The notes: a model not told the origin generated them from the sequence alone. A DNA stretch of 38,430 bases from SIG603 sp963611165 (GCA_963611165.1 CAVDQG010000015.1:1-38430), one strand, 5' to 3'; numbered from the stretch's first letter, positions 7,958 to 16,676 are shown. Made by a program: numbers and translations.

Positions 7958-8956
7958 ATGAGAAATGCGAAGAAAAATAACTTTAAGCTGACTTTGTCGG
8001 CACTGCTTCTGTCGTGTCTGTTTCTGATAAGCGGTTGTAGTGCTGCCGAGCTTACCACAAAGGCGAACGCCGAGTCGGTGAGCGAGAGCATTTCCGATAT
8101 CAAGTCGCTTGCGGTCGACAGTTCACTTAAACTCGAGGATATAGAAGAATATAACGGAAAAGACGCTTATGTCACAATAAACGACGGTGAGCCCGATTTC
8201 GGCGATTTTTATTCGACAGAAAGTGCTGAGTATTATTCTGAACTCGATAAGCTTGGCCGCTCTGGTGTTAGCGTTGCCAATGTCGGAAAGGATCTCATGC
8301 CGACAGAGAAAAGAGGTTCTATCGGTCAGGTTAAGCCGAGCGGCTGGAAAACCGTTAAGTATAGCAGTGTAGACGGAAAATATCTTTATAACCGTTGCCA
8401 CTTAATCGGCTATCAGCTTTCGGGTGAGAATGCAAACGAGAAAAATCTCATCACGGGAACACGCTACCTCAATACAGAGGGAATGCTTCCGTTTGAAAAC
8501 ATGATTGCCGACTATGTGAAAGAAACAGGAAACCATGTGCTTTACCGTGTAACGCCGATTTATGACGGTGAAAACCTCGTTGCAAGCGGTGTTCAGATGG
8601 AGGCAAAGAGCATGGAGGATGACGGCGAAGGAATACTTTTCAATGTCTACTGCTACAATGTTCAGCCTAATATCACAATCGATTATGCAACAGGAGACAG
8701 CCACGAGAGTGAGAAAGCATCGTCCGAGGTTTCGAATGAGTCAAGTGCGGTCTCAAACGGCGGTGAAGAAAGCTCGCAGAGCTCAAACAGTAATGAAAAG
8801 TCCTTTGTTCTCAACACCAACACAAAGAAGTTCCATTATCCGTCATGCAAAAGTGTTAATGACATCAAGCCTGAAAACAGACAGGATGTAACCGATACTG
8901 CTGAGAATATTGAAAATCAGGGATATTCACCGTGTAAGAAATGCAATCCGAATTGA
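7958..8956 (+). CDS. Secreted lipoprotein DNA/RNA non-specific endonuclease with C-terminal Cys-rich module
   Basis: The 332-aa protein starts with a lipoprotein signal (lipobox LISG-C27). The central domain resembles the EndA/streptodornase branch of the beta-beta-alpha metal nucleases. The segment YNRCHLIGYQLSG (residues 144-156) corresponds to the DRGH catalytic motif, with H148 the presumed general base, and it is followed by NLITGTRYLN with the metal-ligand Asn. A Ser/Glu-rich linker (about 246-275) leads to a C-terminal module with HYPSC...GYSPCKKC, the pattern seen in many secreted Firmicutes hydrolases and likened to the Ada zinc site. It probably degrades extracellular nucleic acids at the cell surface. 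SD AGGGGA is rather far (11 nt). The Asn and Cys in NRCH differ from the classic DRGH but Asn occurs in streptococcal relatives. Confidence 0.85.
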   Translation: MRNAKKNNFKLTLSALLLSCLFLISGCSAAELTTKANAESVSESISDIKSLAVDSSLKLEDIEEYNGKDAYVTINDGEPDFGDFYSTESAEYYSELDKLGRSGVSVANVGKDLMPTEKRGSIGQVKPSGWKTVKYSSVDGKYLYNRCHLIGYQLSGENANEKNLITGTRYLNTEGMLPFENMIADYVKETGNHVLYRVTPIYDGENLVASGVQMEAKSMEDDGEGILFNVYCYNVQPNITIDYATGDSHESEKASSEVSNESSAVSNGGEESSQSSNSNEKSFVLNTNTKKFHYPSCKSVNDIKPENRQDVTDTAENIENQGYSPCKKCNPN

Positions 8957-8988
8957 TTTTCATGGCAAAAAAATTAACTTAATAAATG

Positions 8989-9021
8989 ACTGCTGCCGAG
9001 TAGTGGAATGCAAAGCATTCG
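8989..9021 (+). promoter_or_regulatory. pnuC leader: hairpin plus antiterminator-like stem
   Basis: Two small RNA hairpins are visible. The first is ACTGCT-GCCG-AGTAGT (8989-9004). The second is GAATGC-AAA-GCATTC (9006-9020). The second uses the same GCATTC that forms the 5' base of the downstream terminator, so the two structures exclude each other. This is the layout of a riboswitch or attenuator leader, but it matches no aptamer I can name. A tiny reading frame, MAKKLT (8962-8979), precedes it without a clear SD. Confidence 0.6.
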
Positions 9022-9069
9022 TTTACACATCATTAGGTCTTAGAAGATGTGTATGCGGATGCTTTTTTT
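9013..9069 (+). terminator. Attenuator-type terminator directly before the pnuC SD
   Basis: AAGCATTCG (9013-9021) pairs with CGGATGCTT (9056-9064) and TACACATC (9024-9031) with GATGTGTA (9046-9053), followed by seven T. The SD GGAGG starts at 9070, immediately after the T run, so pnuC can be transcribed only by reading through this terminator. It may also end the nuclease transcript. Confidence 0.8.
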
Positions 9070-9079
9070 GGAGGTATTG

Positions 9080-9760
9080 ATGAAAGAGTTTTTAGGATTT
9101 TCGAGAAGTGAAATTTTGCTGTGGAGCTTGTCGGTGTTTTTTATAGTTGTTTCGTTTTGCATATTTGACCGAGAGAATTATCTCACTTTAGCCGCTTCGG
9201 TTGTGGGGGTAACATCACTGATTTTCAGTGCAAAAGGAAAACCCTTCGGACAATTTCTGATGATAATTTTCAGTCTGCTTTACGGAATCATCTCTTTTTC
9301 CTTTTCGTATTACGGTGAAATGATTACCTACCTCGGAATGACTATGCCTATGGCGGCTTTTGCTCTTATCTCTTGGCTCAAGAATCCGTTTGAGGGAAAT
9401 AAATCAGAAGTTAAGGTAAATACTTTGGGCGGCAAGGAAATTTCATTCATGCTGATTTTAACCGTTGCGGTGACGATAATTTTTTATTTTGTCTTGAAAG
9501 CATTCGGTACCGCTAATCTGATTCCGAGCACGCTGTCTGTCACGACAAGCTTCTTTGCCGTTTATCTAACATTCAGAAGAAGTTCGTATTTTGCGCTTGC
9601 GTACGCCGCAAACGATATAATTTTAATAATTCTGTGGGTGCTTGCGAGCACGGAAAATGCAAAATATATCTCCGTGACCGTTTGCTTTGCCGCATTTTTG
9701 GTGAACGATATTTACGGTTTTATCAACTGGAGAAAGATGAAAAAAAGACAGGCGTCATAA
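9080..9760 (+). CDS. pnuC: PnuC-family nicotinamide riboside transporter
   Basis: PnuC proteins are SWEET-like facilitators that take up nicotinamide riboside for NAD synthesis. The 226-aa protein has about seven hydrophobic segments and ends with the family-typical NDIYGFINWRKMKKR motif, where a conserved Asn and Trp line the substrate path and the basic tail faces the cytoplasm. I chose ATG 9080 because SD GGAGG (9070-9074) is 5 nt upstream; an in-frame ATG at 9047 would lie inside the terminator hairpin. The related PnuT (thiamine) and PnuX (riboflavin) transporters share the fold, so the vitamin is an inference. Expression is probably controlled by the leader described just upstream. Confidence 0.85.
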   Translation: MKEFLGFSRSEILLWSLSVFFIVVSFCIFDRENYLTLAASVVGVTSLIFSAKGKPFGQFLMIIFSLLYGIISFSFSYYGEMITYLGMTMPMAAFALISWLKNPFEGNKSEVKVNTLGGKEISFMLILTVAVTIIFYFVLKAFGTANLIPSTLSVTTSFFAVYLTFRRSSYFALAYAANDIILIILWVLASTENAKYISVTVCFAAFLVNDIYGFINWRKMKKRQAS

Positions 9761-9908
9761 AGAAAATTCAGCATTTCCCTTGCTGTCCAAAATGAAAGTT
9801 TTTCGATTATAAATTTCATAGTTAAAAAGTATATATCCGAAAAACGGCTGTATATTGAGAAAAAATAAGTTTTTTATCTTTCTTATGTGTTATTTGCTTT
9901 ATTGATAC

Positions 9909-9937
9909 TTGCATTTTGTTTCATTAAGTATTATACT
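9909..9937 (+). promoter_or_regulatory. Promoter for ilvE
   Basis: TTGCAT and TATACT are spaced by 17 nt, about 55 nt before the ilvE start. The 230-nt gap around it contains no T-box-like or other leader RNA that I can identify. Confidence 0.6.
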
Positions 9938-9993
9938 AAAATACAAGCTTAATGAAAGAAAGAAGCTGAATATGGCTTTAGGAGGATATATCA

Positions 9994-11028
9994 ATGAGCA
10001 AGGTAGATTTAGATTGGGCTAACATCGGTTTTGCTTATCACAAAACCCCATATCGTTATTCCGCAAAATTCGTAAACGGCGAGTGGCAGGAGGGTAAGCT
10101 TATCACAGAGGATACCATCACACTTTCCGAATGTGCATGCGTATTCCAGTATGCTCAGACATGCTTTGAGGGTCTCAAGGCTTACTACACAGAGGACGGC
10201 AGAATCGTATGCTTCCGCCCCGACCTTAACGCACAGAGAATGTATGACACAGCTAAGAGACTTGTTATGCCGTCTTACCCGGTAGATAAGTTTGTTGAGG
10301 CTGTTAAGATGGTTGTTAATGCAAACAAGGACTTTGTTCCGCCTTACGGCTCCGGCGCATCTCTTTATATCAGACCGTATATGATGGGCACAAACGCCGT
10401 TATCGGTGTTAAGCCTGCTGACGAATATGAGTTCAGAATTTTCGTAACACCTGTCGGCCCTTACTTCAAGGGCGGCGCAAAGCCGATTACAATCAAGGTT
10501 TCTGATTACGACAGAGCAGCGCCTCACGGCACAGGCCACATCAAGGCTGGTCTTAACTATGCTATGAGCCTTTATCCGATTACCGTTGCTCACGAGGAGG
10601 GCTTCTCCGAGAACATGTACCTCGATTCTCAGACAAGAACCAAGGTTGAGGAGACAGGCGGAGCAAATTTCATCTTTGTAACAAAGGACGGCAAGCTTGT
10701 CACACCTAAGTCGGATTCTATTCTTCCGTCAATCACAAGACGTTCACTCGTTGATGTTGCCGCTAAGTATCTCGGTATGGAAGTTGAGCACAGAGAGGTT
10801 CTCTTTTCCGAGGTTAAGGACTTTGCAGAGTGCGGTCTTTGCGGTACTGCAGCTGTTGTCAGCCCGGTCGGAAAGATTTACGACCACGGCGAGGAGATCT
10901 GCTTCCCGTCAGGCATGGAGGAGATGGGTCCTTACACAAAGAAGCTGTATGATACTCTCACAGGTATTCAGATGGGCAGAATCGATCCGCCCGAAGGATG
11001 GGTATGCACAGTTTGTGAGGCTGAATAA
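9994..11028 (+). CDS. ilvE: Branched-chain amino acid aminotransferase
   Basis: This PLP enzyme of fold type IV exchanges amino groups between Val/Leu/Ile and 2-oxoglutarate, the last step of branched-chain amino acid synthesis. The 344-aa length matches the IlvE/BCAT2 class. The catalytic lysine is K184 in GTGHIKAGLNYA. Other family signatures are FEGLKAY (58-64), RPDLNAQRM, LYIRPYMMG, the EETGGANFIFV cofactor loop and CGTAAVVSPVG near the C-terminus. SD AGGAGG is 8 nt upstream. It has its own promoter and terminator, so it appears monocistronic. Confidence 0.95.
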   Translation: MSKVDLDWANIGFAYHKTPYRYSAKFVNGEWQEGKLITEDTITLSECACVFQYAQTCFEGLKAYYTEDGRIVCFRPDLNAQRMYDTAKRLVMPSYPVDKFVEAVKMVVNANKDFVPPYGSGASLYIRPYMMGTNAVIGVKPADEYEFRIFVTPVGPYFKGGAKPITIKVSDYDRAAPHGTGHIKAGLNYAMSLYPITVAHEEGFSENMYLDSQTRTKVEETGGANFIFVTKDGKLVTPKSDSILPSITRRSLVDVAAKYLGMEVEHREVLFSEVKDFAECGLCGTAAVVSPVGKIYDHGEEICFPSGMEEMGPYTKKLYDTLTGIQMGRIDPPEGWVCTVCEAE

Positions 11029-11048
11029 TTTATTGATGTTTTCAAGTC

Positions 11049-11077
11049 AAAATCCCTCGATTTTTCGGGGGATTTTT
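11049..11077 (+). terminator. Intrinsic terminator after ilvE
   Basis: AAAATCCCTCGA, loop TTTT, TCGGGGGATTTT: a 12-bp stem with one G-U pair, ending in T residues. Confidence 0.9.
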
Positions 11078-11205
11078 CATTTTGCGAAACTCTTTTTTCA
11101 AAGAAATAAATTTAACCGAGCACACAAAATATGTTGAAAGTTCAAGCTTAAATATGACGAATGTGTAAAATATCAAAGTTAAAATACCGTTAGCGCCTAA
11201 AAACC

Positions 11206-11235
11206 TTGAAAAATACCTTGATATGATGATATAAT
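11206..11235 (+). promoter_or_regulatory. Promoter for secA
   Basis: TTGAAA and TATAAT are spaced by 18 nt, about 70 nt before the secA start. I see no further structure in 11078-11305. Confidence 0.5.
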
Positions 11236-11305
11236 GCTTTTATATGTCAAAGTATAGGAGTTTGCATATTTTTATGCGGACAATTGACTTCAGAAAGGAA
11301 ACACA

Positions 11306-14056
11306 ATGGGTTTTTTAGAGAAAATATTTGGTAACTACAGTTCCAAAGAAATAAAGAGAATTAAACCTCTTATTGATAAAACGCTTGACCTCAAGTCTAA
11401 GTATGAGAGCATGAGCGAATCTGAGCTTCGCTCTCAGACTCAGGTTCTCAAGGATAGACTTGCAGGCGGTGAAACGCTTGACGATATTCTTCCCGATGCA
11501 TTCGCAGTCTGCAGTGAGGCTGCTTGGAGAGTTTCGGGCAAAAGACCGTATCCCGTTCAGGTTACGGGTGCTGTTATCCTCCATCAGGGCAGAATCGCCG
11601 AGATGAAGACAGGTGAAGGTAAAACTCTTACTTCAGCACTTCCTGTTTACCTCAATGCTCTTGCAGGCAAGGGCGTTCACGTTGTCACGGTCAACGAGTA
11701 TCTCGCAAAGCGTGACTCCGAGTGGAACGGAAAAATCTATAAGTTCTTGGGTCTTTCCGTAGGTCTTATCTATCACGATATGGACAAAGAAGCAAGAAAA
11801 GCCGCTTATAATGCCGATATCACATACGGTACAAACAACGAATTCGGATTTGACTATCTTCGTGACAACATGGTTATCTACAAGGATAACAAGGTTCAGA
11901 GAGGTCATTATTATGCTATCGTCGATGAGGTTGACTCTATCTTGATTGATGAGGCGAGAACACCGCTTATTATCTCGGGGCAGGGTGCAAAGCCGACAGA
12001 GATGTATAAGCTTGCAAATACATTCGCAAGAGGACTTTCTCATATCGACGTAGCAGAGACGGACGACAAGGAGGATAACGACGAGCTTTACGAGGATTAC
12101 GATTATGTCGTAAACGAGAAGCAGAAAACAGCTACCCTCACAAAGAAGGGCGTTAAGAAGGCGGAGGAGTTCTTCCACCTTGAAAATTTAACAGACCCCG
12201 ACAATATCTCAACTCAGCACTACATCAACCAGGCTATCAAGGCTCACGGCGTCATGAAGAGAGATATCAACTACGTCGTTAAGGATGGCGAAGTTATCAT
12301 CGTTGATGAGTTCACCGGACGTCTTATGTTCGGCAGACGTTACAACGAGGGACTTCACCAGGCTATTGAGGCTAAGGAAAATGTTCAGGTCGCAAGAGAG
12401 TCGAGAACACTTGCAACAATCACATTCCAGAACTATTTCCGTCTTTATGATAAGCTTTCGGGTATGACGGGTACCGCTATGACCGAGCAGGACGAGTTCA
12501 GCGAGATTTATAAGCTTGACGTTGTCGAAATCCCGACAAACAAGCCGATGATTCGTGAGGACTGCAACGACCTCGTTTACAAGACCGAGAAAGCAAAGTT
12601 CAACGCTGTTATCGAGGATATAATAGAGTCTCACGAGAAGGGACAGCCGGTTCTTGTAGGTACGGTTACAATCGAGAAATCAGAGATGCTCTCTCAGATG
12701 CTTAAGCGCAGAGGCGTCAAGCATGAGGTGCTCAACGCTAAGTATCACGAGAAAGAAGCCGAGATTATCGCTCAGGCTGGTAAAAAGGGTGCCGTCACAA
12801 TCGCCACAAACATGGCAGGTCGTGGTACCGATATCAAGCTTGGCGGTAATGCCGAATATATGGCTACTTCGGAAATGAGAAAACTTGGCTATTCCGACGA
12901 GATGATTGAGGAGGCTAATGCATTCAGCGAGACCGATGACGAGGAAATCCTCGATGCAAGAAAGGTTTTTGCCGAGCTCAACAAGAAGTATGAGGACGAG
13001 ATTGCTCCCGAGACAGAAGCGGTCAGAGCAGCCGGCGGACTTTATATCATCGGTACTGAAAGACACGAGTCAAGAAGAATCGATAACCAGTTAAGAGGAC
13101 GTTCCGGACGTCAGGGCGACCCGGGTAAGAGCCGTTTCTATATCTCGCTTGAAGACGAGCTTATGAGACTTTTCGGCGGCGAGAGAGTCCAGCGCATGAT
13201 GGATACCTTCAAGCTTCCCGAGGATCAGCCGATTGACGCAAAGCTTATTTCAAATACAATCGAGAGCTCACAGAAGAAGGTTGAGGGAAGAAACTTCGGT
13301 ATCAGAAAGAATGTTCTTCAGTACGACGATGTTATGAACCGTCAGAGAGAGATTATCTACGATCAGCGTGATAAGGTTCTTAACGGCGACAACATGAAGG
13401 ACAGCATCCTCAAGATGATTGATGATTCTATCGACAACAATGTTGACCTTTATCTTCCTGCAGGCGCACTCCACGATGATTGGGATGTAAACGCACTTCA
13501 CGAGTACTACAACGGCTGGCTCACAATGGAGCACGAGCTCAGATATAAGGATGAGGAGCTTGAGAATCTCGAGAGAGATGACGTGAAAAAGTTCCTTAAA
13601 GAGCGTGCACACACAATTTATGATAAGCGTGAGGAGATATTCACTTCTCAGGTTATGCGTGAGCTTGAGAGAGTTGTTCTTCTTAAGATTGTTGACCAGC
13701 ACTGGATGGATCATATCGATGCGATGGACGATCTTCGTGACGGTATCCGTTTGAGAGCATATGCTCAGAAGGATCCGGCAGTCGAGTACACGGAGGAAGG
13801 CTTCGCAATGTTCGACGCTATGATCAGCGAAATCCGTGAGGAAACAGCTAAGATTATCCTTACCGTAAGACTTAAGACAAAGGACGCACCCAAGAGAGAG
13901 GCTGTCGCAAAGGAGACAGGCTCAAGCGGAGCGTCTGACGGAACAGCCGAGGTAAAGAAGACGCCGCTCGTCAAGGGCAAAAAGGTCGGCAGAAACGATC
14001 CGTGTCCGTGCGGAAGCGGCAAGAAATATAAGAAGTGCTGCGGCAAGGATCTTTGA
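11306..14056 (+). CDS. secA: Preprotein translocase ATPase SecA
   Basis: This is the motor that pushes unfolded secretory proteins through SecYEG. The 916-aa protein has all SecA parts: the DEAD-type motor with Walker A MKTGEGKT (100-107) and Walker B VDEVDS (205-210) followed by ILIDEARTPLIISG; the preprotein cross-linking region; the second RecA-like domain with GTERHESRRIDNQLRGRSGRQGD; the helical scaffold; and a C-terminal SEC-C zinc motif CPCGSGKKYKKCC after a charged linker. SD AGAAAGGA precedes the ATG. It is the housekeeping copy to judge from length and completeness. A small lipoprotein gene follows 33 nt downstream. Confidence 0.98.
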   Translation: MGFLEKIFGNYSSKEIKRIKPLIDKTLDLKSKYESMSESELRSQTQVLKDRLAGGETLDDILPDAFAVCSEAAWRVSGKRPYPVQVTGAVILHQGRIAEMKTGEGKTLTSALPVYLNALAGKGVHVVTVNEYLAKRDSEWNGKIYKFLGLSVGLIYHDMDKEARKAAYNADITYGTNNEFGFDYLRDNMVIYKDNKVQRGHYYAIVDEVDSILIDEARTPLIISGQGAKPTEMYKLANTFARGLSHIDVAETDDKEDNDELYEDYDYVVNEKQKTATLTKKGVKKAEEFFHLENLTDPDNISTQHYINQAIKAHGVMKRDINYVVKDGEVIIVDEFTGRLMFGRRYNEGLHQAIEAKENVQVARESRTLATITFQNYFRLYDKLSGMTGTAMTEQDEFSEIYKLDVVEIPTNKPMIREDCNDLVYKTEKAKFNAVIEDIIESHEKGQPVLVGTVTIEKSEMLSQMLKRRGVKHEVLNAKYHEKEAEIIAQAGKKGAVTIATNMAGRGTDIKLGGNAEYMATSEMRKLGYSDEMIEEANAFSETDDEEILDARKVFAELNKKYEDEIAPETEAVRAAGGLYIIGTERHESRRIDNQLRGRSGRQGDPGKSRFYISLEDELMRLFGGERVQRMMDTFKLPEDQPIDAKLISNTIESSQKKVEGRNFGIRKNVLQYDDVMNRQREIIYDQRDKVLNGDNMKDSILKMIDDSIDNNVDLYLPAGALHDDWDVNALHEYYNGWLTMEHELRYKDEELENLERDDVKKFLKERAHTIYDKREEIFTSQVMRELERVVLLKIVDQHWMDHIDAMDDLRDGIRLRAYAQKDPAVEYTEEGFAMFDAMISEIREETAKIILTVRLKTKDAPKREAVAKETGSSGASDGTAEVKKTPLVKGKKVGRNDPCPCGSGKKYKKCCGKDL

Positions 14057-14089
14057 TAAAATACTTGTATATCCAGGAAGGAAAGAATA

Positions 14090-14731
14090 ATGAAAAAAGC
14101 GTATAAACTCTCATTGATTTCAATGCTGATTTTGGGAATCATGCTTTCGTCAACAGGCTGCACAAGCCTCAAAAAGGCTAACGATTTTGACGGCACAGGC
14201 TACATTAAGAGCGTTTTGAGATGCAGCTACAATTCGGATTATGAAGATTATATAAGTTTCACAGGTTCAACAACGGATTTAGCCGAGGAATATCATTCGG
14301 CAACACTTCAGAATGCGGCAGTCAGATTTTTCGCTAAGTACGAGATGAACGCCGACGATACTCAGGTAGCCGCAATGGAAGCAGTCATTGAGAAGGCTTA
14401 TGCTAATTCAAAGTATACCGTTAATGCTCAGACAACCGCAGAATACGGTTACGATGTACGTGTTGACTACACCGTACAGACAACTCTTCAGAATATCTCT
14501 AAGGATATTCAGTCCAAGAGAGATCTTGCGGCTCAGGAGGGACTTGCAACAAACATCGGCGCAGATTACATCAATGAGGTTATTCAGCTTTGCGAGAACA
14601 CCGTCAACAACAGCTCGTCTTACGGCGACACCGTGACGGTCACATTCGATATCAAGAAGGACAGCGATGGCTATCTCTCACTCAATACAAACATCTTTGA
14701 TGATATTGACGAGGGTATTCTTCCTTTCTGA
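14090..14731 (+). CDS. Putative lipoprotein of unknown function
   Basis: I do not recognise a characterised family. The 213-aa protein opens with a lipoprotein signal: KK, a hydrophobic stretch, and lipobox SSTG-C24. Two similar stretches follow, one around AAMEAVIEKAYANSKYTVN and one in the second half, giving a mixed alpha/beta extracellular domain that recalls DUF5105-type lipoproteins; that comparison is tentative. SD AGGAAGGAAAG precedes the ATG. It lies 33 nt after secA and before a terminator, so it may be cotranscribed with secA. There are no cysteines suggesting metal binding in the mature part beyond two isolated residues. Confidence 0.75.
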   Translation: MKKAYKLSLISMLILGIMLSSTGCTSLKKANDFDGTGYIKSVLRCSYNSDYEDYISFTGSTTDLAEEYHSATLQNAAVRFFAKYEMNADDTQVAAMEAVIEKAYANSKYTVNAQTTAEYGYDVRVDYTVQTTLQNISKDIQSKRDLAAQEGLATNIGADYINEVIQLCENTVNNSSSYGDTVTVTFDIKKDSDGYLSLNTNIFDDIDEGILPF

Positions 14732-14759
14732 TGTAAAATAAATATATTGATATAATTAA

Positions 14760-14793
14760 ATCACAGTTGGCTTAACAGTCGGCTGTGATTTTT
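14760..14793 (+). terminator. Terminator after the secA-lipoprotein unit
   Basis: ATCACAG (14760-14766) pairs with CTGTGAT (14783-14789), followed by a T run. Confidence 0.85.
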
Positions 14794-14804
14794 GTTATAG
14801 ACAG

Positions 14805-14830
14805 AAAAAAGCTCCGATTGTTTCGGAGCG
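14805..14830 (-). terminator. Terminator for minus-strand transcription
   Basis: GCTCCGA / TCGGAGC with a 5-nt loop. The six A at 14805-14810 read as a T run on the minus strand; a shorter T tract on the plus side allows some bidirectional action. Confidence 0.7.
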
Positions 14831-14880
14831 TTTTCGCTTAGATATGAAGTTGTGAAGTATTAAGTGAAGATTTAATCAAA

Positions 14881-15057
14881 TCATTCTCGACTTAAAGAAG
14901 CTGCATTCGTCATCGTTGCACTTCTTTGCGTCAACTGTATTTCTCCGTAAACAATATCATCAAAACGCTCGATGTCGGTTGGTGTGGTAAGACCCGCATC
15001 ACGTTTAGTGTCACCCTCACCGAACATCTTTCTTATTAAATCTGAGGTTTCTGACAT
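14881..15057 (-). pseudogene. Short ORF, possibly the N-terminal remnant of a hydrolase gene
   Basis: A 58-aa frame from ATG 15057 begins MSETSDLIRKMFGEG and contains TDIERFDDIVYGE. This resembles the start of alpha/beta-hydrolase/esterase proteins, where a D-I-x-YG motif precedes the core, but the sequence then runs into a low-similarity tail and stops. There is no convincing SD (only GAAAG 11 nt away); a TTG start at 15084 is also possible. It sits between the terminator of the transporter gene and another minus-strand terminator. It is either a remnant of a gene once partnered with the sugar transporter or a chance frame. Confidence 0.3.
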
Positions 15058-15105
15058 AATTAAAATTTCTTTCGCAGTAATCAAGTGAAAAATTTGAATA
15101 ATTCT

Positions 15106-15139
15106 AAAAAACAGGGAAGCCTTAGATAAGACTTCCCTG
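15106..15139 (-). terminator. Terminator after the GPH transporter gene
   Basis: On the minus strand CAGGGAAG pairs with CTTCCCTG (plus positions 15112-15119 and 15132-15139) and is followed by six T (plus-strand A at 15106-15111). Confidence 0.9.
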
Positions 15140-15152
15140 AAAGTTAAACTTA

Positions 15153-16526
15153 TTAAGTTCTGTCCACAGCCTTGAGAGTTTTTTCAATCTCAGGGAGATA
15201 CTTATCGATGTTCATAAGAAGAACAACAATAAGAATTAAAACAGCCATAACAGCACCGAAGTAACCGAAGCCAAAGGTGATGGTATCAAGAGCCTTCTGA
15301 GTCTGAACCTCAGCAGATCCGACATAGCCGCCGACTGTGAGGAAGAGTGTTGAAACGAAAGAACCGAGACCGCTACCGACCTTCATACCGAAGGAAGTAC
15401 AGGAGTTGACGAGTCCCTCGGAGCGAATACCTGTTTTCCACTCACCGTAATCAACAACATCGGCAGTCATAGCGAACAGACCTGTCACGAGAGGGCCGGT
15501 TGCAAAAGCCTTGAGGATGAGACCTGCATAAACAAGTGTAAGGTTGAGGCTTGTTCCGCCTATTCCAACTACGGTTGCACCGATGATGCTTACAACAGAA
15601 GCACCGATCATAACCTTTCTCTTACCGAATTTCTTGGTGAGAACAGGGTTGAAGAAGTTTGCCACTACAGCAGGAAGTGCATTACAGATAGATGTGTTTG
15701 TGAGAAGTGCGAGGTTGCCCATAACGCCTGAGCAGAAGTAGTAGGTTAGAGAACCGACTCCGACTAGATTTATATAGATGAGCATGAAGAGAAGTGCCTG
15801 AAGGAAGAAGTATTTGTTCTTCATGAGAGCTGGAAGTGCCTCTTTAAAAGGAACTTCTTTGACGACAACTTCACCTGTTGAGTTTTCGCCGATATGCTCC
15901 TTGCATCCGAAGAAACAGATGAGAAGCATAATTATTTCAACAATGCCGAGTACAACGGTGAGTCTTGTCCAAGTCCAGAAAGAGCCCTCTGTGCCGATTG
16001 TTGAAATTGCTCTTGTAGCAAAGATGTTTACGATAAGAGTTGTAAGCTGAGTCATGATGAAACGGGCTGTAGCTGTTTCTGCTCTGTCCTGAACATCAAG
16101 AGTCATTCTTGAGAGAAGTGCATTGAATGGGAGATTGTTTGCCGTGTAAACAATGCAGTTCATGAAGATGTAGGAGAAGTAAGCGTAAGCAAGCTTTCCG
16201 CCGCTTGTTTTTGCAGGATTCATAAATATCAGGACGAGACCAATCATCATAAACGGTGCTGTCCAGAGAATCCAAGGTCTTGCCTTGCCGTACTTAGATT
16301 TTGTTTTGTCAACGACAGCGCCCATCATAAGGTCGGTAACACCGTCGAAAATACGGGCAAGCAGCATCATTGTGCCGGCTGCCGCAGCCGCTATACCAAC
16401 GGTATCTGTAAGGAATCCTGTGTAAAATGTGCTGGACAATGCAACATAGACATTAGCGGCGCAGTCTCCAAAACCGTAGGAGATTTTTTCTCCCCAGGAA
16501 AGGCGGCCGTTAGTTTTTGTAGCCAT
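15153..16526 (-). CDS. GPH-family sugar:cation symporter (major facilitator superfamily)
   Basis: Glycoside-pentoside-hexuronide:cation symporters (MelB, YicJ, GusB, XynB) import glycosides with Na+ or H+. The 457-aa protein has twelve predicted membrane segments. It shows the family signature near the N-terminus, GDCAANVYVALSSTF followed by LARIFDGVTDLMMGAVVDKT with the two Asp residues that form the cation site, and then KYGKARPWI. SD GAGG is about 8 nt upstream. No glycosidase gene is adjacent, so the sugar cannot be inferred. A good promoter and two palindromes upstream suggest sugar-responsive control. Confidence 0.92.
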   Translation of the reverse strand: MATKTNGRLSWGEKISYGFGDCAANVYVALSSTFYTGFLTDTVGIAAAAAGTMMLLARIFDGVTDLMMGAVVDKTKSKYGKARPWILWTAPFMMIGLVLIFMNPAKTSGGKLAYAYFSYIFMNCIVYTANNLPFNALLSRMTLDVQDRAETATARFIMTQLTTLIVNIFATRAISTIGTEGSFWTWTRLTVVLGIVEIIMLLICFFGCKEHIGENSTGEVVVKEVPFKEALPALMKNKYFFLQALLFMLIYINLVGVGSLTYYFCSGVMGNLALLTNTSICNALPAVVANFFNPVLTKKFGKRKVMIGASVVSIIGATVVGIGGTSLNLTLVYAGLILKAFATGPLVTGLFAMTADVVDYGEWKTGIRSEGLVNSCTSFGMKVGSGLGSFVSTLFLTVGGYVGSAEVQTQKALDTITFGFGYFGAVMAVLILIVVLLMNIDKYLPEIEKTLKAVDRT

Positions 16527-16570
16527 TTTCTAATACCTCATTTCAATTAGTAGTAAAAATCCAATTTGAG

Positions 16571-16600
16571 ATAAATGTCTTAGACACCTGTCTCATTTAT
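16571..16600. promoter_or_regulatory. Nested palindrome at the start of the GPH-transporter transcript
   Basis: Outer arms ATAAATG (16571-16577) and CATTTAT (16594-16600) enclose inner arms AGACA and TGTCT separated by CC. It lies just downstream of the -10 box, where a repressor operator is expected; it could also fold as an mRNA hairpin. Confidence 0.55.
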
Positions 16601-16609
16601 ATCGAGGTT

Positions 16610-16638
16610 ATTATAATACTAAATTAACGATTATTCAA
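16610..16638 (-). promoter_or_regulatory. Promoter for the GPH transporter
   Basis: Minus-strand TTGAAT (16638-16633) and TATAAT (16615-16610) with a 17-nt spacer. Confidence 0.75.
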
Positions 16639-16676
16639 TGAAATAATTCAAGAAACGAAAAAGATTAGAGATGTGC

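Noticed and set aside
8989..9069. NAD-II (pnuC motif) riboswitch
   Set aside because: The leader has the right neighbour and small size, but its loops and conserved bases do not match the NAD-II aptamer I can recall; called only as an attenuator-like leader.
9047..9079. Upstream ATG for pnuC at 9047
   Set aside because: It lies inside the terminator hairpin and has no SD, while ATG 9080 has GGAGG at a good distance.
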